Shown here piece by piece: positions 1 to 10,911 of a stretch of DNA of 64,000 nucleotides (position 1 is its first letter; each line of letters opens with the position of its first letter). This DNA is from Amaranthus tricolor (lineage: Eukaryota; Streptophyta; Magnoliopsida; Caryophyllales; Amaranthaceae). The translations under genes were made by a program, and so were the position numbers. The notes under the pieces are model-generated. The model was not told where the DNA came from. It made no database searches and saw only the letters and a list, made by a program, of their open reading frames with translations. The stretch covers positions 18,813,405-18,877,404 of the forward strand of contig NC_080051.1 of assembly GCF_026212465.1 (NCBI RefSeq). Direction: 5' to 3'.

Positions 1-751
1 TATAAAAAAACTTACATTTTTTCCCAAAACAGCAAGGACGATAATATACATAATCGTTATAAAAACGTATTATATGTGCTTGTGAAAGCTTGTTTCTTAA
101 GCAATCGAATTATTCCCAGTCACGGTAATTGATCAAGAATTGCTCAATCCAATCATAACAATGACCATAATATTAAAGCCTTAATCCCAAAATATGGGGC
201 CATACATGAACCAAAAAATTTCAGTGTATTGTCTATAACTTTTACCAATTACTCCACCGAACCGACATTCCAACAATAACATAGCAACTCTAACAAGGCA
301 AGCAATTCACTGTGCGGCAATTCCTTCTCTGTCGTGACAATAGCAACTGAAACAAGTTGCATAATTTCCTGCGATGAAAATTCAGAGCACCCAACAAAAA
401 TAACAGCCACCAACAAATAACAAGAGTTCTGTGTCATTCATTCATCTCACAATTGAAATTATAAAATGAATAGAAATGCCCTTGTTGAAAATCAGGCATT
501 CCATGTACCATCTTATTGGTATCCCAGATGTTCAAATGTAATTAGACTTCCATTAACATTTGACGTGAGAGGAAAAAAATTTTACATGGTCTACAGGACC
601 AGATTCCAGAAACAAACACATCAAATGAGTACCTCAAAGTTATAATGTATGCTTCTATTTCGGGTCTGGGGTATGAATTGTCCTTGTTCAATCAAAAATA
701 GAGTGGAATTAATCTGATAGACACGTCGAATATACTCTTTTCGGCTTAAAG
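1..751. other. Intergenic, no gene seen
   Basis: AT-rich DNA downstream of the SNX2 relic. The short open frames here have no recognisable domain and look like chance. I see no RNA gene or clear transposon end. Confidence 0.5.
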
Positions 752-1060
752 CTATGTACTTTCTTTCACATATCCTTTGGTATCTTCTGCAACCTTTGAC
801 CACAAATTAGCCATTTTCTCAGCAGACTTTACCTGTCAAGAGACAAAGTAACAAACATCTTCTCAAAACATCACTTGATAATTGTAGTTAAAAATTTATA
901 TGTTAAAATCATTATTAATAAATACTACATCATAGTCATCTATTCAAATCAATGAACAATGAGCAACAGTGACACAAAATGCATTAATTTATTTGATTTT
1001 CATGAATATGCTTCTCTGAGTGTATGTAGTATTCTATATGCACGTGTGTGTGTACGAGTG

Positions 1061-1078
1061 AGAGAGAGAGAGAGAGAG
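1061..1078. repeat. (AG)n microsatellite
   Basis: Nine AG dinucleotides directly seen. Confidence 0.9.
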
Positions 1079-1294
1079 CCTAATAAGGCTATTGTAATGT
1101 ATCAACAGCAGATGCGATTCTAAATTACTCTGATGCCCATATAGAAAGCATAAAGGTATAGGGCCGGTATCCTACGGTGTCCTCCCCCCTCCACTCAACT
1201 AATTGTGCAAACGCAATTCCATCAGTCCTAGCCAAACACCAATCCCAACCAAAATGGAAAAAGGCCAAAATCTACTGCGCTTTAAAGCAAATAA

Positions 1295-1325
1295 AATCCA
1301 AATCCAAATCCAAATCCAAATCCAA
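1295..1325. repeat. (AAATCC)n hexanucleotide repeat
   Basis: Five tandem copies of AAATCC. On the complement they give the Leu-Asp repeats of a spurious open frame. Confidence 0.9.
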
Positions 1326-1625
1326 AGCAGCGAAAAACAAATATTTGAGGTAAATAGATGTTCCAGTTACTGTAAACAGAAAAATACAGTCATATAGACA
1401 AGTAGAACTATATCCATCGTTGCAGAACTGAAACAAAGCCAATAAACGAAATGGCAATCTACAGGTATACAATCTATTGATGAGGGGAAGATAATATTGT
1501 TCCGTCTTCAAATCACAAAGCCACCAGTCCGAGACCGAGACCAAGAGCAGTAGTCAGCAATAGCCAACCCAACACATAAAATTACCTTAACATGAGCAAC
1601 CAAGTACCCTAGCCTATCCTTGTGG

Positions 1626-1633
1626 ATAGATAG

Positions 1634-1672
<39 letters not shown>
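1626..1672. repeat. (GATA)/(GA)n microsatellite
   Basis: A few GATA units grade into about fifteen GA dinucleotides. The complement reads as Ser-Leu repeats, which explains the open frame at 1508-1873. Confidence 0.85.
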
Positions 1673-1675
<3 letters not shown>

Positions 1676-4600
1676 AGAGAGAGGAAATGAAAGGCAATAT
1701 ATTGAATCCTTTAAAAGCAATCCTGCTTTTACAGTTTTACAACTACATCGAGCATCTCTATAAAATTTCCAAGTTCCAGAAAGTATTTTAAACAAGGCAA
1801 TGATCAGGTTCCTAATCTTTCGGTCAGACTGGAAGGGGATAAAGGTATGATCGTCTACACTGATGAGCCTCAAAATATAAATCCAAAACCCATTTTATCT
1901 CTATTGCTAAGACCCCATACCATTTTCATTCTAAAGATTCATTTTCAAGCATAATTCTCAAGATAATTTTCTATCCATTTGATAAAATTAATAAAAAAAA
2001 ATATAGTTTAACCAAGCTTTTGGCAGCCTATCCTCCGCGTGTTTCTTTGCTCAAAAAGAGATTTATTAGATCATGAGCCTTCTTTCTTGCTAGAATATGC
2101 AGCTATATGCCAATATACACACACTAGGGTTGATGATTTTGAAGAGCTTCTGACGCAAGATTAACGTACCAGAGATTGATTTTGAAACTTAGGTTGATAA
2201 TTTCAAGCTGGTTTTTCCATATTCTTTTACTTTTAGGGTTGATGATTTTGATAAGGCCTTACAATGGAAAGTCTAGAAAAAAATGTTTGGATCAGGACCC
2301 ATTTTACAGCCCTTTTTAAACCCTTATCCAACCCTTATCTTTTAATTTTTATAAATTAAATTTTAAGCCTAACCCTTTTTCAACCCTCCCCCATATACAA
2401 CCCTTAAATTGAAGGGCAGGATCAACGGCCCCAATGAGGATCCAGCCCGTTGCACAGGCCTAGTACAGACCAATCAGCACAGACTTAAAATAGAGGAAAG
2501 TATTGCACAGAATAGCTCAAATCGCAATGGCCATCAGGCACTAGGTTCAGGTCAGCTATACAGGATCAATGTTGGAGAAAAGAAATGTACTTCTATTTCA
2601 AATTGGACCACAGATGCTTAACATTTTCTCAAATTGAATTCCAAAGCGTTATGCTTGAGCTAAATTGAGATAACGGCTAATGATTTCAAATGAGGTTATT
2701 CATATATGTCGAAACCAAGATTTAAACAAAAAATTGCCCACAGAGACCATTAAAAACACCAGCCATGTCCTGCATATATCCTGTTTCCTAGCAGTTTATC
2801 AAAATTATAGACAGATAACAACATGATCATTATTTGCTTCACCAAAGCAAGACCACAAAACAAATTGTTACCACAATAACTTGATCTGCTACTCCTGAAC
2901 AATACCAAAAGTCAAATTGAAATACTGTTGATCAACCATAAACACGCATTCTACAACTAGCAGTAACATAGCCAAATAGCAAAAATGTCACCATTAACCT
3001 GCTCAGTGGTCACTGCAAGTGAATTTCCATTTTCAGTATTTCGCTATGTCCAAGAGAAACAAACTGACACAGCCAAACATATGACAATGTTTTATCCTCA
3101 AAATAACCATAAAGCGTCATTGGATATAATTGCTTCTCTCTTCAATCACAACTGGTTCCAAGTTCCAAAACTAGCTTTAGTACCCTTACAAGTAACAAGT
3201 CCATATCCAAATCCAAAACTGCAACACACCAATAACAGCAAGTCAAATTAGAAGTTCGCTACTATTAGGTCAGTACAATTTACCCAGAATATAGAGGCAG
3301 CATTTCCACAAATTCAATGTCAGGCACTGCAGCAACGCAGCCAATAGTAGATTACGAATAACATATGACATGACTTTGAAAGTAAAGGGGAAAACAGTTG
3401 GTCTTTCTGAAGATCTGTAACAGTTGAACACACATAATGAAAGGCAAAGTCTAATGTAAAAGAGCACTACAGCACTGCACAGTTGACAAGTACAGGAACA
3501 AGCTACATTTTCATCATACACTGCAATACTAGTTCAGAATTCAGGTGCAAATTTTTTGACTTAACTTCAACCTGGGCCCAATTTTTCGGGTGTTTGACAT
3601 ACCTTGATTCGCTCATACTCTCTGACTGTAAAGTTTTTCGACTCTTCAGTAATTTTCAAGGTTTCTTTCAACTCTTCGACCTTGTGATTTTTGGTCTTAT
3701 CAGCACCAAAAACTCTAGATGATGCATTTTCAAGCTTTTCAGTCCTCGATTGCAAGGAGGAGACTTCTGATAGAAGTGTCTGAACTGTTAACAAAGCATT
3801 CGCACGATCTGAATATGCATTGTGAGCAGCTAACATAAGTCCTAGATATTCATGAAGGGTATCGTATCAAAGATAACAAGCAAGTTTTCAGAAAAATGCT
3901 AATCTCTTTACCACTTTAAATCTAGGATACCAAATTCGGAATGAAAACATTTTCAAGCAAAAGGTCCATGCCTTGTAAATAGGATTCAAAAGACAACCTA
4001 CCCTAGTATGGATTTTAAGACTAAAAGAAGCACCACAAATCTAGAAATTCAGTTTGTTTAATGAAATAGAATACCAGATTTTTCACTGTTTTGGCATTCA
4101 ACTCCCTGTACATTCTGCTGCCTCTGACAGTAGCTGTTGCTATGTTTTTCAGTTCAGCAGCACGTGTTTTTTGACTGTCGAGAGCAGCTGCCTCATTTTC
4201 AAATTTTTTCAATTATATAAATGAAAGCCCTAACTCTCCCATTGTATCTCCCATATCTTGCTGAGCTTTGACAAGAGATTCAGCCTAAACAAAATTGAAT
4301 AACTAAGCATTAAAGCATTAACATTCCCGTTTATCATCATAAACCACGACATGGGAAACCAGTGAAAAATAAAAGGAATCGTTGAATGACCTGTTTGGAC
4401 ACATCCGTAAGACGACCCTCAAAATCAAAAAGCTTCTCTTTCTTCTCCAAAAACTCCTTAACTTCCTCAATGACTGCTGGTTTAGAATTTCCCCAATCAT
4501 TCGTAACAGACTGCTTCAATTCTCTAAACAGCCTTAGAAAATCCCTTCCACTTTTAGCAGGGTGAACTGCTTCATGAGGCGCCACAACACTCCTCGAATC

Positions 4601-5533
4601 ACCAAACAGTTTCTTTGGTAGCTTAGCAGCCCCATTTAGCATCATTGACGTTACATCTGTGCTTGTGGGCAAAGGAAGCTTTCCTGGCACTTGCAAAAAT
4701 ACTCTCAACTCATCACTCGTCCTAAGCACCGGATGAGCAGCCAATTTCCTCAAATACTTCTTCAATGCTACTCTTCTCTGCTCAACAAACTCCTACTTAT
4801 GCATCACTTGAATCTCCACCACACTCTTATCTGGCCTAGGTGGTATGAAAAACCCTCTATACGACTCTGATAACCTATCCACTAACGTCACCACATCCCT
4901 AAACCTCCTCCTAACACTAAACTCCGAACCGCCAAAAGATAGCATTTTCATCTTCGTACTAATCAAATAAGTCACATAAGTATTCCCTCCGGGAACAATA
5001 GAATTTGATGACAAATCATGCTCTTTCCGCGGGTTCAAAACCGTAATAATCAAATACTCCAAATCCAATTCAGAACTCAAATTCACCTAAGGACTCCCAA
5101 TCCCATTGGAACCCTCACCATTATTGATTTTCCCAATAACTGGACTAATATTCACATCATCGTGATCAGAATCATCAAAATGTGAACTAAAATCGACATC
5201 TTTTGACCTAATTTGATCCTCCTCTTGTAAAGGAAACAACAACGGATCTGAATTAGTAGGTTCAGTAACAATTGATGGTGACAACAAAGGATGAGGATGA
5301 TGATTTGAATAGGATAAAGTCGTCATTACACTTTTATAATCAGAAATCGAATTAGAAGATGATAATAAAGGATCTTCAAGAATTAGGTTTTCCATATCTT
5401 CGCTTGGCGAAACTGGATGAATATCCACTCCATTCTCAGAGCCCATCATATTTCTTTATTAATTTATAATTATTCTCTTAAATCCCAAAAAAATCAATAA
5501 AAACAACAAAAAAATCAAATTAGTTAAAAACCC

Positions 5534-5880
5534 TTGTTGGGATTAGTGTGACTTGAGTGCACATTTGATGAGGTGCATTCATGTGTGACCTTTGGGATGG
5601 AATCCCATGAATGTGTTAATGTGGGTGTATTAAGTTAAGTTTTGATGATTGATTTATGATGGTAATTAAGTATGGATTAATAAGGTAATGAAGTGTGAGA
5701 TTTATGGGACTTAATGAAGAAGTGGAAAGGTTGTTTCAAGATGCTCTGAAATGTAAAGTCGAGCAGAAGCTCTCTGAAGTGCCGCTCGACCAGGCTGCTC
5801 GACCGAGCGAGCCATATAGGTAGGTCGAGCGGTCAGACAGAATGCTCCAGAATGCATCTGATACTCGCTAATTAATCAAC
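5534..5880 (+). mobile_element. Possible LTR-retrotransposon fragment
   Basis: The stretch begins TGTTGGGATTAGTG and contains several copies of GCTCGACC or GGTCGAGC between 5758 and 5832. It is far more GC-rich than its surroundings. The TG start and composition resemble an LTR piece, but no partner LTR, primer-binding site or target duplication is visible, so the call is tentative. It lies just upstream of the SNX2 start codon. Confidence 0.3.
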
Positions 5881-6479
5881 ATATTTTTTTGATCCATGAA
5901 CACGTCTAAAAGGATTTTTTTTATCCAACATATTTTTAACATATTTTTTTGCTTCGAGTTAATAATTCAACTTTTTATCTTTTTTTTTTGAAAAAGTTTA
6001 TTTTTTTTAATTAATTTTAATTTAAGAATTTAATCTTTGTTTTTAATTTGTTATTAGCATAATATTTTATTTTATAATAATTCAATCTTTACCCTTAGTT
6101 TGTTATCAGCATATCATATTAGTATGCTGACAACAAATTAGGAGAAAAGGTTAGTTTTTTAAAAAATAATCTAAAATTGAAATTAACATAACGGATAAGT
6201 GGAAGGTTGGATTATTAATACAATTTTTTTTTGGATTACTGGTTTAGACTTTTGATTGCATGAAAAGGCATTTTGAGGACATGTATTGTAGCCATTCAAG
6301 ACAAGTATGAGAGTCATGACTAGCATCCATACGACTATACGAGATATGTATGAGAGAGTCACAATTAGCATCCATACACCGATCGGAGTAACATAGTTTT
6401 TCCTGGTAAAAATAGGCTTACATTAAGAATCAACACTTAGCCCCCTCATTTTTTACATCATCTTAGATGAGCTCTTAAA

Positions 6480-7260
6480 ATCTAGCATGGAAACCATGTC
6501 GTGATGCATCTTATTTATTAATGACATTGTGCTTGTTGGAGAAACTATTGAGGAGATAAATATGAAACTAGAGGAGTGGAGGGGCAGTCCTATAAGGTAA
6601 AGGGTTGTGTTTAAGTCGTATGAAAACATAATTTTTGAGTTGCAAGTTTAGTAGGAGCAACAAAATGATCTAGAAGTGGGTATTGGACAAGATGTAGTCA
6701 TAACCAAGTTTAAGTATTTGGAGTCAATTAACCTGAATAATGGGAAGCTTGATGGAGACGTAAATCCATCGAACACAAGCGGTTGGCTAAAGTGGAGAGC
6801 GGTCACTGAGGTGCTATGCGATAAAGTAGTTCCCCACTAGACGAAAAGAAAATTCTATCAAATGGCCATTAGGCCTCCTCTGTTGTATGGGACAAAATGT
6901 TGGCCTGTAAAGATATTCTACGAACAAAAAATAGATGTAGTGGAGATGAGGATGCTGAGATAAATGTGTGGGCACACAAGGATAAATATAATTAGAAATC
7001 AGGAGGTGAGAAAGAGAGGTCAAGGGCTGCCCTGTCGACAATGTTGTGTAAAAACAGGTTGAGGTGATTTTGACATGTGAAGAGGAAGACCGAAGACACA
7101 ACAGTGAGAATGGTGGAAAGCCTTATGGTAGAAGGTATGAGAAGCCAAGGTATATAGAGCCAAGAGAACGTGGGATGAGCTAGCAAATAGAAACTGACTT
7201 GTAAGAGTTTCACCTCTCGGAGGACATGCTCGGAGATAGAAGTAATTGAAGACGTCGTAT
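6480..7260 (+). mobile_element. Degenerate RTE-type LINE, 3' part of reverse transcriptase ORF
   Basis: Translated across frameshifts and stops, the plus strand recalls the end of a plant RTE reverse transcriptase: an FxNDIVLVGE stretch (from the family's FADDIVLVGE) near 6515, then KFKYLES-like, DGDVN, an RLAKVESG segment, LLYGTKCW-like near 6880, EMRMLR and CGHTRKDKI-like at 6945-6985, and LRxFxHVKRK at 7055-7085. The first catalytic Asp is read as Asn and there are many stops, so it is long dead. I cannot place the 5' end. Confidence 0.75.
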
Positions 7261-7980
7261 TTGTGTTTTAGACTATTAATAGTTCTTGTCTCTTTATTCT
7301 TTTCCACCCTAATTATTATTGTGGTGCATTTACAATTTTAATGTGGTTTTCATGTGAGTTGTATGCTACTCACCTCTCTTCTTTGTAGGGCCCAACTATT
7401 TGAGGGAATATCCCCCTGTGTACATTCCTCTTTGCCTTCTCTTTAGAAGGGGTACGAGTATGATTTATCCATTACCTTCCTTCCTTTTCGGACCCTAACT
7501 TGTGAGAGATACTGAATTGATGATTATGACTTTAACTTTTGACTGTACTAATTCTAGGGTTATTGTTTTATTTCATATGATGAGTTTTTTCAAATTCAAG
7601 TAGATAATGAAAATTGAACACCTAATATAGAGTGAAAGTTGAAGCTTTTTATTTTGTTAGCAACGAAACTTTGAAATTAATTTTGATTTAAAAACTTTTG
7701 ACTAATAGTTCAGCTTACCATTCTTAAAAAAATGTCCTCTTAATAATAGTGTAAGTGTAAAAATCATGCTAATTAATTTGTTAAGTTTGTTAATTAAGTC
7801 AGTTAACATTGTTTCAATTAGATACAAAATGCATTTTTACACGTAACTTGTTTCTCTAAATAAGCAAGTACATGCAAATATTCTCACTACCAAAAAGTTA
7901 ATAAAAACAAAAATCTTTCTTTCTTCTTAAACAAAAATTATTATCAGTTAACTAAACTATTATTATTATCTTTAACTAAA

Positions 7981-8160
7981 TGTTGGGATGAGTTATCCCA
8001 CATCGATAAATTGAAAATGGTGTGCACGCTTTATAAGCTATTAGAGACCTTCTTCCCATTGCCATATGGTTTTGGGATGGTAAATATCTCCTTGACTTAT
8101 GAAGTGTGTGCACTTGTGTCCTCCGTTAATATGCTGGCATTCACAATAAGCCCAGCCTAA
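7981..8160 (+). repeat. Possible LTR or TRIM relic
   Basis: Starts TGTTGGGATGAGTTATCCCACATCG. Plant short LTR elements often carry a similar CCCACATCG stretch near the 5' end. No second copy or target duplication was found, so this rests on resemblance only. Confidence 0.3.
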
Positions 8161-8237
8161 TTTAACACTAAAAATTAAGATTAATTAATATCAATTAATT
8201 AACTAAAAACTAAAATAATTAATTAATCAACTAAAAA

Positions 8238-8580
8238 CTGAAATTTGATACATGTTCACTCTTTTGGCAATAACTTTTATAGGAAAATCACATTAATGCA
8301 AGGTTTGCGGCATTAGAAATTAGATTTCAAGATTTTTCCAACGATATATCATATGCCTATTTCCGACAACCAAGCGAGAAAAGACGATCATTTAAAGTTT
8401 GCTTCTAAAAACTTAAATTTGATACATGTTCACTCTTTGGCAATAACTTTAAAAATAAAACTTACATTAATTTAAGGTTTGTGGCATTAGAACCAGACTT
8501 CAAGCGCTTTCTAACGATATATTATATGCTTGATTCTGACAATCGAGCAAGAAATGACAACTGTTTAAAGTTTATTTTGA
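8238..8580. repeat. Two tandem copies of a ~174-bp sequence
   Basis: The segment with GATACATGTTCACTC at 8247 recurs at 8421. Both copies continue with matching GGCAATAACTT, GGCATTAGAA, AACGATATAT and GACAA.CGAGC words. A third partial copy (GACAACCGAACGAGAAATGAC) is at 8699-8719. No coding content is visible. Confidence 0.8.
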
Positions 8581-9002
8581 TCTTTAGTACATAAGTAGAT
8601 GGACCCAGTTGCACAAAATGCGCGACCAGACCGCGGTAAAGTTGGCAAAACGCGTGATCGAACTGCGGTAGAATTGCACAAAACATGCTTTTAATTCTGA
8701 CAACCGAACGAGAAATGACAATCATTGTAATTTCTTTTTTGTTATCATTTGGGCTCCACATTTTTATGAAATTTGCATTTTTCTAACCTCAAGTTTGTTC
8801 TCATCATCTAGTCTATTATGCCCTAACCACGACATTCCTATTACAAAATTAATTCAAAGATTTATCTTCCCTTTTTATCCACATTTCTATTTTACTTGCT
8901 CTTTTTCTAAGATTAATTAGCGTTTATCAAAGTCTTTTTTTTTTTTTTTTTTTTTCTTAGGAAATATTGCAAAAACATCATGTTCTATTTATTCTTCCCT
9001 CT

Positions 9003-9390
9003 GGAATCAACATTTTAGCCCGCAAAAAAGATAATTGAATATAAAGTGGAAGTAGCAAAGATGTGCATGTTTATGGGGATGTGTAGACACACAAGGATGG
9101 ATAGAATATGAAATTAGGAGTTGAGAGAGAGAAAGAGAGTCTATGAGTGGCCCCAATAGCGACAAAGATGCGTTGCTTAAATTAAGGTGGTATGGGCAAG
9201 CGAAGAGATAAATCGTTGACGCACCCATGAGGATGATGGAAAGCCTTAGTGGAGGGTAGGAGAAGCTAAAGCATATTTAAGAAAACCTGGGAAGAGAAAA
9301 TTAATTTGGACTTACAGGAGCTACTCCTTTCGGAGGATTGGACTAGGACTAAGAGTAGTTGGAGAAAGTTGATCGTTTTCTTAGACGTCT
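9003..9390 (+). mobile_element. Second RTE-type LINE 3' relic
   Basis: This matches the end of the relic at 6480-7260: a CRHTRMDRI segment near 9086, NEELRERER, then LKLRWYGQAKR at about 9175-9210 and RMMESLSGG. In the family this is the C-terminal CGHTRxDKI ... RLRWFGHVxRR region. Stops interrupt the frame. Two 3' fragments in the same orientation fit independent 5'-truncated insertions, the usual outcome for LINEs. Confidence 0.7.
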
Positions 9391-9559
9391 AGTTGCCTTT
9401 TTCCTTTTGATTTGGTGTTCGCATCTTGTTATTCTTTTTGTTTATCAAATATATATATATGTGTCTAGATTGTGTTGGTTTCTGCAGGATTTACTAGGTG
9501 TGATGGTATGACTTTAAATTTTTTACTCTGCTTTACTTTTAAGCTTATATTTTGTATAA

Positions 9560-9985
9560 TGATCTTGATTTTGTTTGTAGGTACTTGAATATTGTGTTTG
9601 TACTTATTTTCGTGGATTTATTTTCCATCTTGTACTTATTTTTTGTGGATTTATTTTCCATTGCGTGGGTTTATTTTGGACGAGAGAAATTGTGTTGGTG
9701 GTTATTGCTACTGTTATTATTTATGTTTGTTCTACTTGTTTTAGATATGTAAAAATGGTCTTATTTTAGCTTCAACTTAGGATAATGTTATCTTTGTGGG
9801 TACTTATATTGTGTTTTTACTTATTTTTCGTGGGTTTATTCTTTGTTTCATATATTTATTTTGGATCAAAGAATATGTGTCGATTGTTGCTACTATTGTT
9901 ATTGTTTATGTTTGTTCTACTTGTTTTAGTTATGTAGAAATGGTCTTACTTAAGCTTTGTTGTTCTTCTTGCATGAGAGAAAATG
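9560..9985. repeat. Tandem duplication (~210 bp) with inner repeats
   Basis: A T-rich block with GTACTTGAATATTGTG, GTTATTGCTACTGTTATT and TTTATGTTTGTTCTACTTG at 9580-9770 recurs, diverged, at 9798-9985. The first copy also repeats CGTGGATTTATTTTCCAT internally. Hydrophobic open frames here reflect T-richness and are not proposed as genes. Confidence 0.7.
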
Positions 9986-10021
9986 TGTACCAACTATGGT
10001 ATATATTTCTTGGTTTCATAA

Positions 10022-10405
10022 AAGAGTTTATTTTGATAAATGTTACTTCATTGTTCTTGTAAGCATAATTTGATGGATGTTGCTTGACTTGCGTTGTTGT
10101 TCTTCTTATAAGTATGGTTTGATGAATGTTGCTACATTGTTCTTGTAAGCATGATATAATGAATGTTTCTTCATTGTGCTTTTTGTCGGCATGATTTGAT
10201 TGCTTCATTATTCTTCTTGTAAACATGGTTTTCTAAATGTTACTTCATTGTTCTTCTTGTCAGCATGATATAATGAATATTTCTTTGTTCTTCTTATAAG
10301 TATGATTTGATGAATTTTACTTCATTATTCTTCTCGTAAGCATGATACGATGAATGTTGTGTCATTATTCTTCTTGTAAGCATGATTTGATTAATGTTTC
10401 TTTAC
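10022..10405. repeat. Minisatellite, ~38-bp unit, about nine copies
   Basis: Degenerate units read roughly as GATGAATGTTGCTTCATTG followed by TTCTTCTTGTAAGCATGATTT, varying from about 33 to 46 bp. It ends about 500 bp before the NAA25 start codon. Units differ enough that replication slippage is probably not recent. Confidence 0.8.
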
Positions 10406-10509
10406 TAATGAAGTAACTTTTACATCCAATAAAACCACCTAAAATTTTAGCCAATCAAAAAAGCCAAAGTTTTAAAATGACTCTAACCAAGCATCGAAGT
10501 ATTCTAAGA

Positions 10510-10690
10510 CCCTGTTTAGTTCACCTGAATTTTATTGATTTAACCGATTTTTACTAACTAATTACAATTAATTTTTTACTTATTATAACTAAATTTTAGT
10601 TGCAAATTATAAATCATTTGTACGGACTAAAACTAATTTTTACTTATTAAAACTACTTTTTAATATACAATAAACTAAACAACTCTTGAC
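10510..10690. mobile_element. Candidate MITE upstream of NAA25
   Basis: The ends CCTGTTTAGTTCACC and, on the complement, AGTTGTTTAGTTTATT form a short imperfect inverted pair around a very AT-rich core. This is the layout of a small hAT- or PIF-type MITE. No confident target duplication is visible. Confidence 0.35.
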
Positions 10691-10911
10691 TTGAGTATTC
10701 AAGTTAGACTACTATTTTGCCAAATTGTCCCCTAAAAAAGCTAGGAAGAATTATTTGAGACCGGCCAAAAACCAAGACCTAAAAAAGGAAATAGCAGAAC
10801 ATCCAAAATTAGGTTTAAGCATCTCTTTTTACACTCCATCTCAGTCTCTAAATAAAAATCCTGACATTATTCTCGTATTCTTTTGTCTCTGAGCTTCTTT
10901 TTGCTTACTTT

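Larger units (their letters stand above)
833..3540. other. Intron-like gap inside the SNX2 relic
   Basis: This 2.7 kb separates the last SNX2 exon from the preceding conserved segment. It holds simple repeats but no SNX2 coding match that I could find. The open frame at 2409-2621 has no recognisable domain. Part may be a transposon insertion, but no ends are visible. Confidence 0.4.
752..5449 (-). pseudogene. SNX2: Sorting nexin 2 (SNX2) pseudogene
   Basis: SNX2 proteins bind phosphoinositides through a PX domain and, with a BAR domain, act with retromer on endosomes. Reading down the minus strand: the acidic N-terminus starts at 5449; the PX region (motif RRRFRDVVTLVDRL, PPRPDKS) lies at 5086-4796; its end and the linker (FVEQRRVALKKYLRKLAAHP, NDWGNSKPAV) at 4792-4395; BAR-region exons at 4284-4075 and 3863-3603; and the last exon at 832-752 (AEKMANLWSKVAED, then TAG). 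Breaks: TAG at 5089-5087 and TAG at 4795-4793, the second where plant SNX2 has Gln before EFVEQRR; TAA inside the FI-LxKFENE motif near 4215; no AG before the exon at 3863; only about 18 bases of intron between ERIK and NWAQ near 3600-3583; and the RLDRERRADFLNMLKG segment not found in the 2.7 kb before the last exon. The damage is spread along the gene, so it is a decayed copy rather than one error. Identification is strong; loss of function is inferred from the breaks. Confidence 0.88.

Noticed and set aside
1272..1873. Minus-strand open frames with Leu-Asp and Ser-Leu repeats
   Set aside because: They come from AAATCC and GA simple repeats and match no domain.
9552..10062. Hydrophobic open frames that look like membrane proteins
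   Set aside because: They lie in T-rich tandem repeats; no conserved domain.
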